Part shown: piece after piece, positions 46,918-58,350 of the stretch | Position numbering within the stretch: position 1 is the first letter of the stretch | How the letters are laid out: every line of letters begins with the position of its first letter | Source: Balaenoptera acutorostrata | Taxonomy: Eukaryota; Chordata; Mammalia; Artiodactyla; Balaenopteridae | Direction: 5' to 3' | Assembly: GCF_949987535.1 (NCBI RefSeq) | Contig: NC_080074.1 | Location: 29,101,478-29,165,477 of the forward strand | DNA: 64,000 bases | Position numbers and translations under genes: made by a program | Notes under the pieces: model-generated | What the model was told of the DNA's origin: nothing | Databases searched by the model: none | Seen by the model: the letters and a program-made list of their open reading frames with translations, nothing else

Positions 46918-47389
46918 TAAAGGTGTCTGTGCCTGTAAGTGAATCAATAAATGACATTTGGATGGTTGTGCAGAAAATTGCTTCATATTTTTAAAATGAG
47001 ATGAATTTATCTCCTCCTTCTTGATTAAATTCTCCCTCCTGCAGGGATGAGAATGGATCATGATGGCTAATTTTGAGTTGGGTTCCAGGAAGTTCTGAAA
47101 GCTGTTGTCAGGGCACCTGCGTAAAAGATGATTACATGTGTAGTGTTTTGAAATAGTCACAGCTTAGTCGTGTGGAAATGTAACTTTACCTTTTCTATTA
47201 CTGAACTCAGCTTTGGTGGCGCCATTTTTTCTGATGTTGAAAACTTCCTAATCTTGCCACTGAAGAGTAATATGGTCTCTTCTGGTTTAAATAGTAACAA
47301 GTAATTAAAACTTGTTAATTCCACTCGGGATTTAAACTCATTAATTCAAAGGTCAAACCACCCACTAGAGTTGTTCTGGGCCTGGCTCT
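46918..47389. other. Unidentified DNA
   Basis: About 470 bp between an L1 end and the ERVL remnant. It could include part of the retroviral sequence or LTR, but I see no terminal motif. Confidence 0.35.
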
Positions 47390-49290
47390 CCCCACTGCTT
47401 CCCTCCAACCCAGGAAGGTATAAACATCATGACATCGGGGAGGTGTGGTTGGTCTACACATTCTTCTCAGGTCCTCACTACCTCTGCTTGGTCTTTTGAC
47501 ATGAACCTTGTCATTGCTATACCTGTCTGAACTGCACTAGCCAAGCCTTTGGGAATGTACCAGAATTTTCTGTTGATATCCTCATCCTTGCCCATGCCCT
47601 GTGGTAACAAGATGTGGACCCCTTGAACCTTTTTTTCTCAGACCCTAGGCCTCCTCCAATCCTCTGGACCACTTAGCATTTGTATCACTCTCTCAGGCCT
47701 GTAGCCGGTGGAACTCATAGTATTTGCCCATCATGCCATGGTATTTGTCATAAAATGGACTCCTTGATCTGATGTAATGCTGTTTGGGAATCCCATTTGG
47801 GTGGCTTGAGTTTTGTAAGCCCGCAAATAATAGTCTGTTTAAGACCCTGTGGATAAGAAGTCAAACTCACACCTGGAATATATGTAGTCAAGTCAAAATG
47901 AATCTGTGTTCCTTCTAGGATAGAAAAGATCCAATGAAGGCAAATTCTAGTGCTAAGTGGATTGTTGGTGTCCTTGAGGGATGTTCCTGTGTAAGGGGAT
48001 CAGCATTAGTCAGTGCTGCTGGAAGGTTGGACATTAGTAGGTAGAAACACATGATTGTGGGCCCACGTATAGCCTCTTTCTCTGCCACCATGGTTCTATA
48101 TTTACAAACCCATTTTGCCAGCCCTGGGAAAGCAGATGACAGAGGCTGGTCAACATCAGCTGGCCAAGTCATACTCTCTATCTGATTGTTTAATGCCTCT
48201 TCCTTGGAGGACACTCTATGATTGTGATAACATGTAATGCAAATGCAAAGATCTTCTCTCTTCAAGCCCCAAAGTCTATCCACATATGTCTATTCCAGGC
48301 CCTCTTTTCTCTGATCATCTAATATTTGTTTCTTCCAGGCCTATGACCAACCAGCTAAGCTATTTGTTGAATCCATGCACATTTAATATTAGGACACTTC
48401 TCTTTCCATATAAAGAAGATCAGATATGTTGCCTAAAGATCTGCCCACTGGGGAAGTTTTATCTCACAGACCTTACCTTCCAGACCATCACTGGATGGGG
48501 ATGCAGTGTGGCCCAAGTCCATTTTCAGCTATTCTCATATACTGACCCACATTCAAGGTCATGAGATAGGTCATCCATGAACCAAGCTTGTCACTGGAAG
48601 AGGCACAAATGAGATCATGATGGGTGACACAGGTCCACCTCCTTGTATCTCTGGCCATGTCTTGGCTTTGATCCCAATATTTTCCTTCCAGCTATGATCA
48701 ATTTCTTCTGGTCCTGCTCAATTTGGTATGTTGGGCAGAACCCAGCACCTAATAGGAAATTTGACTCATGGCTGCTTTGTGCTTCATGGTCATGTACTTA
48801 GTCTTTACCAGGGCCAAGTAGCACACTTAAGCAGATTTTGGAAAGGTGTATGCTGCAGATGCCATTGCCTTGTTTCAGAATTCTAAAGGTGATTCTCCTA
48901 TTTTGGCTTGCCTTAACCTCCACTCTGCACCTTTCTTTAACTTTGATACATCTAATAACTTAGGGTCTGCTGAGTCAAATGGCCCAAATGGCAAGACCAC
49001 TTGCATCACAGCCGTTTCCTACGCTGGCCCTCAATCAAAGTTGGCACCTTTCATGCCCGCTGGTTTATGGGTCAGAGGGGTATATAGATACCAACAGTCT
49101 TCAAAAATAAGACATGAACTTGGTTGAGGTGGGTCTACGGAGTTGAGAGCAATTTCCAGTAAGATTGATAGCCATGGGTTGTCAGCTGGTAGTACTCTCA
49201 GCACCTGAGAGTACAACTCCTTCCATCCCAAAGGAATTCTGACAGCACAGAACAGAGTTCTCTCTGGCTCAAAGCAGTGAGGCTGACAGC
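47390..49290 (-). mobile_element. ERVL-type endogenous retrovirus pol remnant
   Basis: The minus strand carries decayed pol-like coding sequence. A 122-codon frame at 47915-48283 has an ALNNQIESMTW...DVDQPLS segment that resembles the region just before the integrase of ERVL-class elements. About 150 bp further on (near 47745-47790) an SDQGVHFM segment matches the integrase core, including one catalytic aspartate, followed by a stop. Minus-strand sequence before these (48290-49290) looks like more pol, with many stops. No LTR pair, gag or env was found. It is an old, non-functional copy. Confidence 0.65.
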
Positions 49291-49928
49291 TGACTTATCA
49301 ACAGCCACAATGGAAGTCAGAGACAGTGGGTAATACCAGAAATGTGCGAAGAAAGTAATTCCCAAATTGCTATTCGATATTCATCCATTATACTTCATGA
49401 ATGAAAGTGAAATAAAAACATTTTGCAGAAAAAGAAAAAGAGAATTTGCCTCCAGCAACCTCTCACTAAGGCAATTAATTCTTAAGGATGTATTTCAGGC
49501 AAAAGAAAAATGCTCTGAGATGAAGACAGGAAGAAATGAGAAACAAAGAATATGGTTAACATGTGGGTAAATCTATGTGAACATTGGCTATATAAAATAA
49601 CAATAATAATGCCTTGTGGGTTTTACTTAAAATTTGACACCTCCTAGAGAAGCCAAAGTAAAGAGTAGCATGAATATAAATTTGGACAAAAACCATGCTT
49701 CAGGTACATATATTATTTCCTCTTTAAAAAAATTACAAGAACACACAAACAAAAACTACCAAATGGCATGAAAATAAACAGCTTTAAATATGGACCACTG
49801 CATAGAATTTCACATCCCCACATGTGGTTTTTGTGGTAGTTATTTAATAACAGATGCTAAAAAAATAATTAAAGACACAATGGTTAAATTGCATTTTTCT
49901 ATTTTCGTTTTCCTTTTTTCCCCTTAAG
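49291..49928. other. Unique DNA, no gene seen
   Basis: AT-rich, with a 67-codon Lys/Arg-rich frame at 49367-49570 that shows no domain. It ends at the target duplication of the next L1. Confidence 0.35.
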
Positions 49929-49939
49929 AGATAATTCTC

Positions 49940-51150
49940 GGAGGAGCTTCAAGATTGTGGAAGAGTAAGACGCAGAGATCATCTTCCTCCCCACAAATAC
50001 ATCAGAAATACATCTACATGTGGAACAACTCCTACAGAACACCTACTGAACGCTGGCAGAAGACCTCAGACCTCCCAAAAGGCAAGAAACTCCCCATGTC
50101 CCTGGGTAGGGCAAAAGAAAAAAGAAAAAACAGAGACAAAAGAATAGGGACGGGATCTGCACCAGTGGGAGGGAGCTGTGAAGGAGGAAAGGTTTCCACA
50201 CACTAGGAAGCCCCTTCGTGGTTGGAGACTGTGGGTGGTGGAGGGGGGAAGCTTTGGAGCCACGGAGGAGAGCACAGCCACAGGGGTGCGGAGGGCAAAG
50301 TGGAGAGATTCCCGCACAGAGGCTCGGCGCCGAGCAGCACTCAGCAGCCCGAGAGGCTTGTCTGCTCACCCGCCGGGGCGGGCGGGGCTGGGAGCTGAGG
50401 CTCAGGCTTCGGTCGGATCGCAAGGAGAGGACTGGGGTTGGCGGTGTGAACACAGCCTGAAGCGGCTAGTGCACCACAGCTAGCCGGGAGGGAGTCCGGG
50501 AAAAAGTCTGGACCTGCCGAAGAGGCAAGAGACTTTTTCTTGCCTCTTTGTTTCCTGGTGCGCGAGGAGAGGGGATTAAGAGCGCCACTTAAAGGAGCTC
50601 CAGAGATGGGCGTGAGCTGTGGCTATCAGCGTGGACCCCAGAGACGGGCATGAGATGCTAAGGCTGCTGCAGCCACCAAGAAGCCTGTGTGTGAGCACAG
50701 GTCACTCTCCACACCTCCCCTCCTGGGAGCCTGTGCAGCCCGCCACTGCCAGGGTCCCGTGATCCAGGGACAACTTCCCAGGGAGAACGCACGGTGCACC
50801 TCAGGCTGGTGTAACGTCATGCTGGCCTCTGCTGCCGCAGGCTCGCCCCACATCCGTACTCCTCTCTTCCCCCGGCCTGAGTGAGCCAGAGCCCCCGAAT
50901 CAGCTACTCCTTTATCCCCATCCTGTCTGAGCGAAGAACAGACGCCCTCAGGTGACCTACATGCAGTGGCTGGTCCAAATCCAAAATTGAAGCCAGGGAG
51001 CTGTGTGAACAAAGAAGAGAAAGGGAAATTTCCCCCAGCAGCCTCAGGAGCAGCGGATTAAATCTCCACAATCAACTTGAAGTACCCTGCATCTGTGGAA
51101 TACCTGAATAGACAACGAATCATCCCAAATTGAGGAGGTGGACTTGGGAG
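49940..51150 (+). promoter_or_regulatory. L1 5'UTR, likely internal promoter
   Basis: GC- and CpG-rich compared with the rest of the window, especially 50280-50480. L1 5'UTRs carry the RNA polymerase II promoter of the element. Two related units, 'cagagatgggcgtgag' and 'cagagacgggcatgag' (50610-50655), are visible. Short frames here on both strands are by-products of base composition. Activity is not shown by sequence alone. Confidence 0.6.
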
Positions 51151-51581
51151 CAACGATATCTTGGGTCACAAATCAAGCCCTGGTAAATTTAAGAAAATTG
51201 AAATCATACCAAGTATCTTTTCCGACCATAATGCTATGAGACTAGATATCAATTAGAGGAAAAAATCTGTAAGAAATACAAACACATGGAGGCTAAACAA
51301 CACACTACTTAATAACCAAGAGATCACTGAAGAAATCAAAGAGGAAATCAAAAAATACCTAGACACAAATGACAATGAAAACACAACGACCCGAAACCTA
51401 TGGGATGCAGCAAAAGCAGTTCTAAGTGGGAATTTTATAGCTATACAAGCCTACCTTAAGAAACAAGAAACATCTCAAATAAACAACCTAACCTTACACC
51501 TAAAGCAATTAGAGAAAGAAGAACCAAAAAACCCCAAAGTTAGCAGAAGGAAAGAAATCATAAAGATCAGATCAAAAATAA

Positions 51582-53883
51582 ATGAAGGAAACGATAGCAA
51601 AGACCAATAAAACTAAAAGCTGGTTCTTTGAGAAGATAAACAAAATTGGTAAACCATTAGCCAGACTTATAAAGAAAAAAAGGGAGAAGACTCAAATCAA
51701 TAGAATTAGAAATGAAAAAGGAGAAGTAACAACTGACACTGCAGAAATACAAAGGATCATGAGAGATTACTACAAGCAACTCTATGCCAATAAAATGGAC
51801 AACCTGGAAGAAATGGACAAATTCTTAGAAATGCACAACCTTCCGAGACTGAACCAGGAAGAAATAGAAAATATGAACAGACCAATCACAAGCACTGAAA
51901 TTGAAACTGTGATTAAAAATCTTCCAACAAACAAAAGCCCAGGACCAGATGGCTTCACAGGCGAACTCTATCAAACATTTAGAGAAGAGCTAACACCCAT
52001 CCTTCTCAAACTCTTCCAAAAAATTGCACATGAAGGAACACTCCCAAACTCATTCTACGAGGCCACCATCACTCTGATACCAAAACCAGACAAAGATGTC
52101 ACAAAGAAAAAAAACTACAGGCCAATATCACTGGTGAACATAGATGCAAAAATCCTCAACAAAATACTAGCAGATAGAATCCAACAGCACATTAAAAGGA
52201 TCATACACCACGATCAAGTGGGGTTTATCCCAAGGAATGCAAGGATTCTTCAATATATGCAAATCAATCAACGTGATACACCATATTAACAAATTGAAGG
52301 AGAAAAACCATATGATCATCTCAATAAATGCAGAGAAAGCTTTCGACAAAATTCAACACCCATTTATGATAAAAACCCTCCAGAAAGTAGGCATAGAGGG
52401 AACTTTCCTCAACATAATAAAGGCCATATATGACAAACCCACAGCCAACATCATCCTCAGTGGTGAAAAACTGAAACCACTTCCACTAAGATCAGGAACA
52501 AGACAAGGTTGCCCACTCTCACCACTATTATTCAACATAGTTTTGGAAGTTTTAGCCACAGCAACCAGAGCAGAAAAAGAAATAAAAGGAATCCAAACTG
52601 GAAAAGAAGAAGTAAAGCTGTCACTGTTTGCAGATGACATGATACTATACATAGAGAATCCTAAAAATGCTACCAGAAAACTACTAGAGCTAATCAATGA
52701 ATTTGGTAAAGTAGCAGGATACAAAATTAATGCACAGAAATCTCTTGCATTCCTATACACTAATGATGAAAAATCTGAAAGTGAAATTAAGAAAACACTC
52801 CCATTTACCATTTCAAGAAAAGGAATAAAATATCTAGGAATAAACCTACCTAAGGAGACAAAAGACCTGTATGCAGAAAATTATAAGACACTGATGAAAG
52901 AAATTAAGGATGATACAAACAGATGGAGAGATATACCATGTTCTTGGATTGGAAGAATCAACATTGTGAAAATGACTCTACTACCCAAAGCAAGCTACAG
53001 ATTCAATGCAATCCCTATCAAACTACCAATGGCATTTTTCACAGAACTAGAACAAAAAATTTCACAATTTGTATGGAAACACAAAAAACCCCGAATAGCC
53101 AAAGCAATATTGCAAAAGAAAAACGGAGCTGGAGGAGTCAGGCTCCCTGACTTCAGACTAAACCACAAAGCTACAGTAATCAAGACAGTATGTTACTGGC
53201 ACAAAAACAGAAATATAGATCAATAGAACAGGATAGAAAGCCCAGAGATAAACCCACGCATATATGGTCACCTTATCTTTGATAAAGGAGGCAAGAATAT
53301 ACAGTGGAGAAAAGACTGCCTCTTCAATAAGTGGTTCTGGGAAAACTGGACAGCTACATGTAAAAGAATGAAATTAGAACACTCCCAAACACCATACACA
53401 AAAATAAACTCAAAATGGATTAAAGACCTAAATGTAAGGCCAGACACTATAAAACTCTTAGAGGAAAACATAGGCAGAACACTCTATGACATAAATCACA
53501 GAAAGATCCTTTTTGACCCAGCTCCTAGACAAATGGAAATAAAGACAAAAATAAATAAATGGGGCCTAATGAAACTTAAACGCTTTTGCACAGCAAAGGA
53601 AACCATAAACAAGACGAAAAAACTACCCTCCGAATGGGAGAAAATATTTGGAAATGAAGCAACTGACAAAGGATTAATCTCCAAAACATACAAGCAACTC
53701 ATGCAGCTCAATATCAAAAAAACAAACAACCCAATCCAAAAATGGGGAGAAGACCTAAATAGACATTTCTCCAAAGAAGATATACAGATTGCCAAGAAAC
53801 ACATGAAAGAATGCTCAACATCATTAATCGTTAGAGAAAGGCAAATCAAAACTACAATGAGATATCATCTCACACTGGTCTGA
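51582..53883 (+). pseudogene. L1 ORF2 remnant: reverse transcriptase and C-terminus
   Basis: A 235-codon frame (51582-52289) and a 329-codon frame (52237-53226) overlap, with a shift near 52230 where two extra bases appear relative to other copies. Motif A ([13 protein letters not shown]), motif B ([15 protein letters not shown]) and motif C ([10 protein letters not shown], near 52621-52650) are present, although motif A has N where another copy has the catalytic D. A third frame (53368-53883) covers the C-terminus. Without ORF1 and endonuclease it could not mobilise itself. Confidence 0.85.
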
Positions 53884-54748
53884 ATGGCCATCATGAAAAA
53901 ATCTACAAACAATAATGCTGGAGAGGGTGTGGAGAAAAGGGAACCCTCTTGCACTGTTGGTGGGAATGTAAATTGATACAGCCACTATAGAGAATAGTAT
54001 GGAGGTGCCTTAAAAAACTAAAAATAGAACTACCATACGACCCAGCAATCCCACTACTGGGCATATATCCTGAAAAAACGATAATTCAAAAAGAGTCATG
54101 TACCAAAATGTTCATTGCAGCTCTATTTACAATAGCCAGGACATGGAAGCAACCTAAGTGTGCATCAACAGATGAATGGATAAAGAAGATGTGGCACATA
54201 TATACAATGGAATAGTACTCAGCCATAAAAAGGAAGGAAACTGAGTTATTTGTAGTGAGGTGGATGGACCTAGAGACTGTCATACAGAGTGAAGTAAGTC
54301 AGAAAGAGAAAAACAAATACCGTATGCTAACACATATATATAGAATCTAAAAAAAAAGAAAAAGAAAAAAAAAGAAAATGGTCAGAAGAACCTAGGGTCA
54401 AGATGGGAATAAAGACACAGACCTACTAGAGAATGAACTTGAGGATACGGGGAGGGGGAAGGGTAAGCTGGGACAAAGTGAGAGAGTGGCATGGACATAT
54501 ATACACTACCAAACGTAAAATAGATAGCTAGTGGAAAGCAGCTGCATAGCACAGGGAGATCAGCTTGGTGCTTTGTGACCACCTATAGGGGTGGGATAGG
54601 GAGGGTGGGAGGGAGATGCAAGAGGGAAGAGATATGGGGACATATGTATATGTATAACTGATTCACTTTGTTATAAAGCAGAAACTGACACACCATTGTA
54701 AAACAATTATACTCTAATAAAGATGTTAAAAAAAAAAAGATAATTCTC

Positions 54749-55058
54749 AACCACTTGTCTAGTATATATTGATTGAAACCATTTGGAAATTACTCCATCT
54801 GTCAGTGAAATGCAAACACCTCTGTAGTGAAACCAAGCAGCTGTTTAAATGCTCAAAGCTTTACTAGACAAAGAAATCCTCTTCCTTAACACTGGCTCTG
54901 TTTATACTATTCCAAAACAACAACTCATTTAGGGAAAAATCCAGTATTTCCAGGTGTATAAACACAACCATTATTTATAAGGTGATTTATATGAAGACCG
55001 AGACTAACCACTTCCCAGTTGAGGAACTGCTTAGCACTAGAATTAGTAGAGTTAGACT

Positions 55059-55060
<2 letters not shown>
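54749..55060. other. Unique DNA, no gene seen
   Basis: About 310 bp after the L1 with no recognisable feature. Confidence 0.35.
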
Positions 55061-55106
<46 letters not shown>

Positions 55107-55111
55107 TGTGT
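55061..55111. repeat. (TG)n microsatellite
   Basis: About 51 bp of TG with one TA interruption. Confidence 0.97.
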
Positions 55112-55389
55112 ATTTGGTGGATTCAGAATTATTTGTATTTGTGGGCTACATTTAAAATTCACAATAGCTCAGGCACCCTTAATTGCACAAAATCCACAAA
55201 CAAGCTTGGAATAAATAAAAGTCTTACAAGCAGTAGACTTGTAAATTATAAATTATAATTTATAATTCTTAACAGCCTATTGCCTATTTATACCATACAG
55301 GAATTTGCAAATATTTTCCATTTAAACAAAGACATACCTTCGTCATATATTCTTAGTTATTTCCTCATTAACTAAGGAGGAAATTGAGT

Positions 55390-55665
55390 AGCATGTAGCC
55401 TCTGGACTCTGACGGCCTGGGTTTGAATACCAGCTCCATTGATGACTGCCTATGTAGCACTGAGCAAGGTATTTCTCCTAGCTAAGCCTTGGTTTTCACA
55501 CCTGTCAAATGGCAAAAATAATGTATCTCACAGAGTAATTGTGAGGACTAAAAGAATTTAAAATGTGTAAAAGTGAATTTGTAAGAATTTAAAAATGTAA
55601 ATCACTTGATGCAATGCTTGTCACACAGCACTTAATACAAGTTACATATTATTTTAAATCATGAA
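55390..55665 (+). repeat. MIR SINE, near full length
   Basis: Sense MIR: 'cctctggactctgacggcct' head, 'gggtttgaataccagctcca', 'gtaattgtgaggactaaaag' and a tail with 'atgcaatgcttgtcacacag'. One of the better-preserved MIRs here. Confidence 0.75.
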
Positions 55666-56221
55666 GCCTTTTGCTGGGTTTAATATTGATGATCCTCAAT
55701 TAATTTTCACCTCTTGTCACTTTTGGCAATAAATGATTATTCACATAGAACTTCTTGAAATGAAAACTGCTGCCAATCACTGTCTCATTCAAATAACAAC
55801 TAGGTAATTCAACAGTCAATTATTTTTAATTAGTTGTGACTATACTTTACAGTTAATGTATACCTGCAGGGAGCTTGGGAGGCTGAGCTGTTTAAAAGCA
55901 GTCACTCACAAAAGGTACAAACTTTTAGTTATATGATAAATAAGTACTAGGGATGTAACGTAGTACTAGGATGTAACGTACCATGATAAATATACTTGGC
56001 ACTGCTGTATGTTATATCTGAAAGTTGTTAGAGAGTAAATCCTGAGTTTTTATCACAAGGAAAAAAATTTTCTATTTCTTTAATTTTGTATTGACACGAG
56101 ATGATGGCTGTTCACTAAACTTATTGTGGTGATCATTTCATGATGTAAGTAAGACAAATCATCATGCTTCCATCTTTAATTTAACCAGTGCTGTGTATCA
56201 ATTACATCTCAATACAGCTGG

Positions 56222-56222
<1 letters not shown>
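55666..56222. other. Unique DNA with a small tandem duplication
   Basis: No gene. A 19-bp unit, AGTACTAGGGATGTAACGT, is repeated in tandem with one base missing (55943-55961 and 55962-55979). Confidence 0.5.
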
Positions 56223-56270
<48 letters not shown>

Positions 56271-56286
56271 GATAGATAGATAGATA
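56223..56286. repeat. (GATA)n microsatellite
   Basis: About 16 GATA units with one phase slip ('gatgatagat') near 56270, followed by degenerate units to 56296. Confidence 0.97.
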
Positions 56287-56296
56287 CATAGATGAT

Positions 56297-57189
56297 AAAA
56301 CCAGCCATTTCACAGTAGCTATCAGTTGGGTCCTGGCAGGAAACAAGTGACATATTCAAACTGAGTATGGAAAAGAGTTTAGTAAAGAACTATTTATAAA
56401 GTTGTGGGCAGGTTTAGGGGGAAAAGAGTGATAATGAAGTGCCCTAGAGTTCATAAATATGGGAGAGTGGTTACCCTTCTAAGTCTGAATGTGCAGGGGG
56501 AGGACGTGGCCTCAGGAACGTAGCGTGGATAGCTGTTCAGAGAGGACCTCCCGACAGGGGCTGTCACCTTTGGTATTGAGATATAGCTAATGCTGCTCTG
56601 GGAAGGAGTTGGGAGTAAATACACCAGCCTCATTCTCTTTCTGCCCTTTTAACCCCCTCCCATTGCTTCCAACTGGCCAGACCTAACTTGAGAAGTCTGA
56701 GGTCAAGAGAGCCTGCTCATGAAGTCCATGCAGGTCAGTCTTCTACAGCCCAGAACCTTGAAGAGTAGAATTGGAAGAACAAACAGAAAGCAGCCAGTAT
56801 CATCATTACTGAAGCTGTCCCATAGCTGATGAGGGAACTGTTAAAATTGACTTTGAACACAAGCCCAGCCCTTGTGCTCAACTAGAAGGTGCAGAACTCT
56901 GGACTTACCAGACATGCATGCAAAGTGGCTCCATGAGGAAAATCCTGGCTCGCTTGCAGGTCGTTTTCATGTGGAGACAGGGTAGACTTTTACCAGGCAA
57001 AGGTACTACTAGGCTTTGTGAACTTCAATCCATTAAGTCCCCAGATAAGAAAAACAATTTGATCCAAAGCTAGGGATTTCGTGTCTAGATGAGAAAAGCC
57101 AGACTGTTAAACCCACAGTGAGTAAATCAGTAAGTGCTCCGATGATCACAATTTGGGGTCGCACAGTTTACTTGATTGCTGAGATGGGT
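56297..57189. other. Unidentified, probably old repeat and unique DNA
   Basis: The part at 56330-56760 has the texture of an old mammalian repeat or LTR ('agtttagtaaagaactattt', 'gtccatgcaggtcagtcttc') that I cannot name. No gene seen. Confidence 0.35.
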
Positions 57190-57390
57190 TCTATGGTAGG
57201 TACTGTATTTTGTGTCCTCCAGCCCCACAGAGTCTTGTGATGCCCTGAAGCCCCAGCCTTGGGAGAGACCCTGAGCCAGAACAACCCAGCTAAGATGCTC
57301 CTGGCTTCCTGACTCTCAGACACTGTATGAGGTGATGAGGTTTGTTGTTATTCAGCAATGAACAACTCCTACAATAACATACAAAACTTT
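57190..57390 (+). repeat. MLT1-like MaLR LTR fragment
   Basis: 'gagccagaacaacccagcta', 'cctggcttcctgactctcag' and 'gtttgttgttattcagcaat' match the end of an MLT1 LTR, with an internal deletion. Confidence 0.6.
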
Positions 57391-57589
57391 TTGTAAAGGT
57401 CAAAGGCATTCATTGTAAACTGATCAAGGGGTGGTCTTAAAAGCAGAGTGAGCATGAAACCTAGGAGAAAGGAAGCAGATTGGCTGGGAAAAGTAGACTT
57501 AGCTGTAACGGACAACTAGAGTAAGGCAAAACCAACTAGATGTTCAAGTAACATATAGCCACTAACAGAGAGACAAAGACACAGTCATT

Positions 57590-57775
57590 TTCTGAGCATT
57601 TACCCTGTATATTATTTACTCTTTGCAAAAATTCTGCGGTTCTGTGATACACATTGCTATCTTTATTTTACAGGGGAAGACACTCAGGGTCAAGAGTAGA
57701 AACACATGCTTCAGAGTCACACAGACAAGAGATAATAGAGCTCGGATTAGAACCCAAGCAAGTCCGACTCCAAAG
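57590..57775 (-). repeat. MIR SINE
   Basis: Antisense MIR: 'ttctgagcatttaccctgta', 'ttattttacaggggaagaca', 'gagctcggattagaacccaa'. Confidence 0.7.
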
Positions 57776-57776
57776 T

Positions 57777-58350
57777 TCACTTTCTCTCTGTGCTTCTGTG
57801 TGCAGGAGTAAAGAAAAGGAATATTGAACAAGGGAGGTCATATTGGGAGATAAAATAAGATAACAAAACTGTCACGGGAAAATTCTTCAGTCTTTTGGAA
57901 GGAGTGGGGGAAACTGCCTGTGGTGAAAACAAAACTAAACCCAGCAAAAACATATGGCTGATTAAAAGGAGGAAGCTCACTAGAGAACAGAAGATATTTT
58001 GGGTGATAATAGAGCTTAGAGTGAAAGAAGCCCCATCTGTAGTCATCTCTTCAAGGCCAGATCTAAATATGCAGAATGTGGGTAGCTCCTCCCCCACCCC
58101 AAGGGGTACACCAGGGAAAAGCACACCACCTAGAGTAACGTGTAAACACACGAGCACAGCGGAGACAGCACTCCCTGGCTGTGAGCAGATGGGGAGGAGG
58201 GCAGGTCTCGGGAAGTTCTCCAGCAGGAAAGTGAAAGAAGGTAAAGAACATTTTGCCAAGAATGTGCCACGTGCTGCCATCATTTTCTATTTCGGAGTGT
58301 TTGTTGATACTGTCCAGCTGACACAAAAGCCACAGTGGGTACAAATCTAA
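57777..58350. other. Unique DNA with long overlapping frames
   Basis: A plus-strand frame of 151 codons (57895-58350) and a minus-strand frame of 168 codons (57777-58283) overlap outside any recognised transposon. Neither has a recognisable domain, signal peptide or splice context. Their length may be chance in a locally GC-richer stretch. Confidence 0.3.

Larger units (their letters stand above)
49940..54737 (+). mobile_element. L1 with 5'UTR but internal deletion
   Basis: Sense L1 of about 4.8 kb between the duplication AGATAATTCTC (49929-49939 and 54738-54748). It starts with GGAGGAGCTTCAAGATTGTG, like the 5' end of full-length artiodactyl and cetacean L1s, and ends in poly-A with a complete long 3'UTR. 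At about 51154-51160 the 5'UTR jumps straight into ORF2 after the endonuclease. All of ORF1 and the endonuclease are missing. Confidence 0.93.

Noticed and set aside
50043..50483. Overlapping frames of 80-136 codons on both strands
   Set aside because: They lie in the GC-rich 5'UTR of an L1, where stops are rare. No domain.
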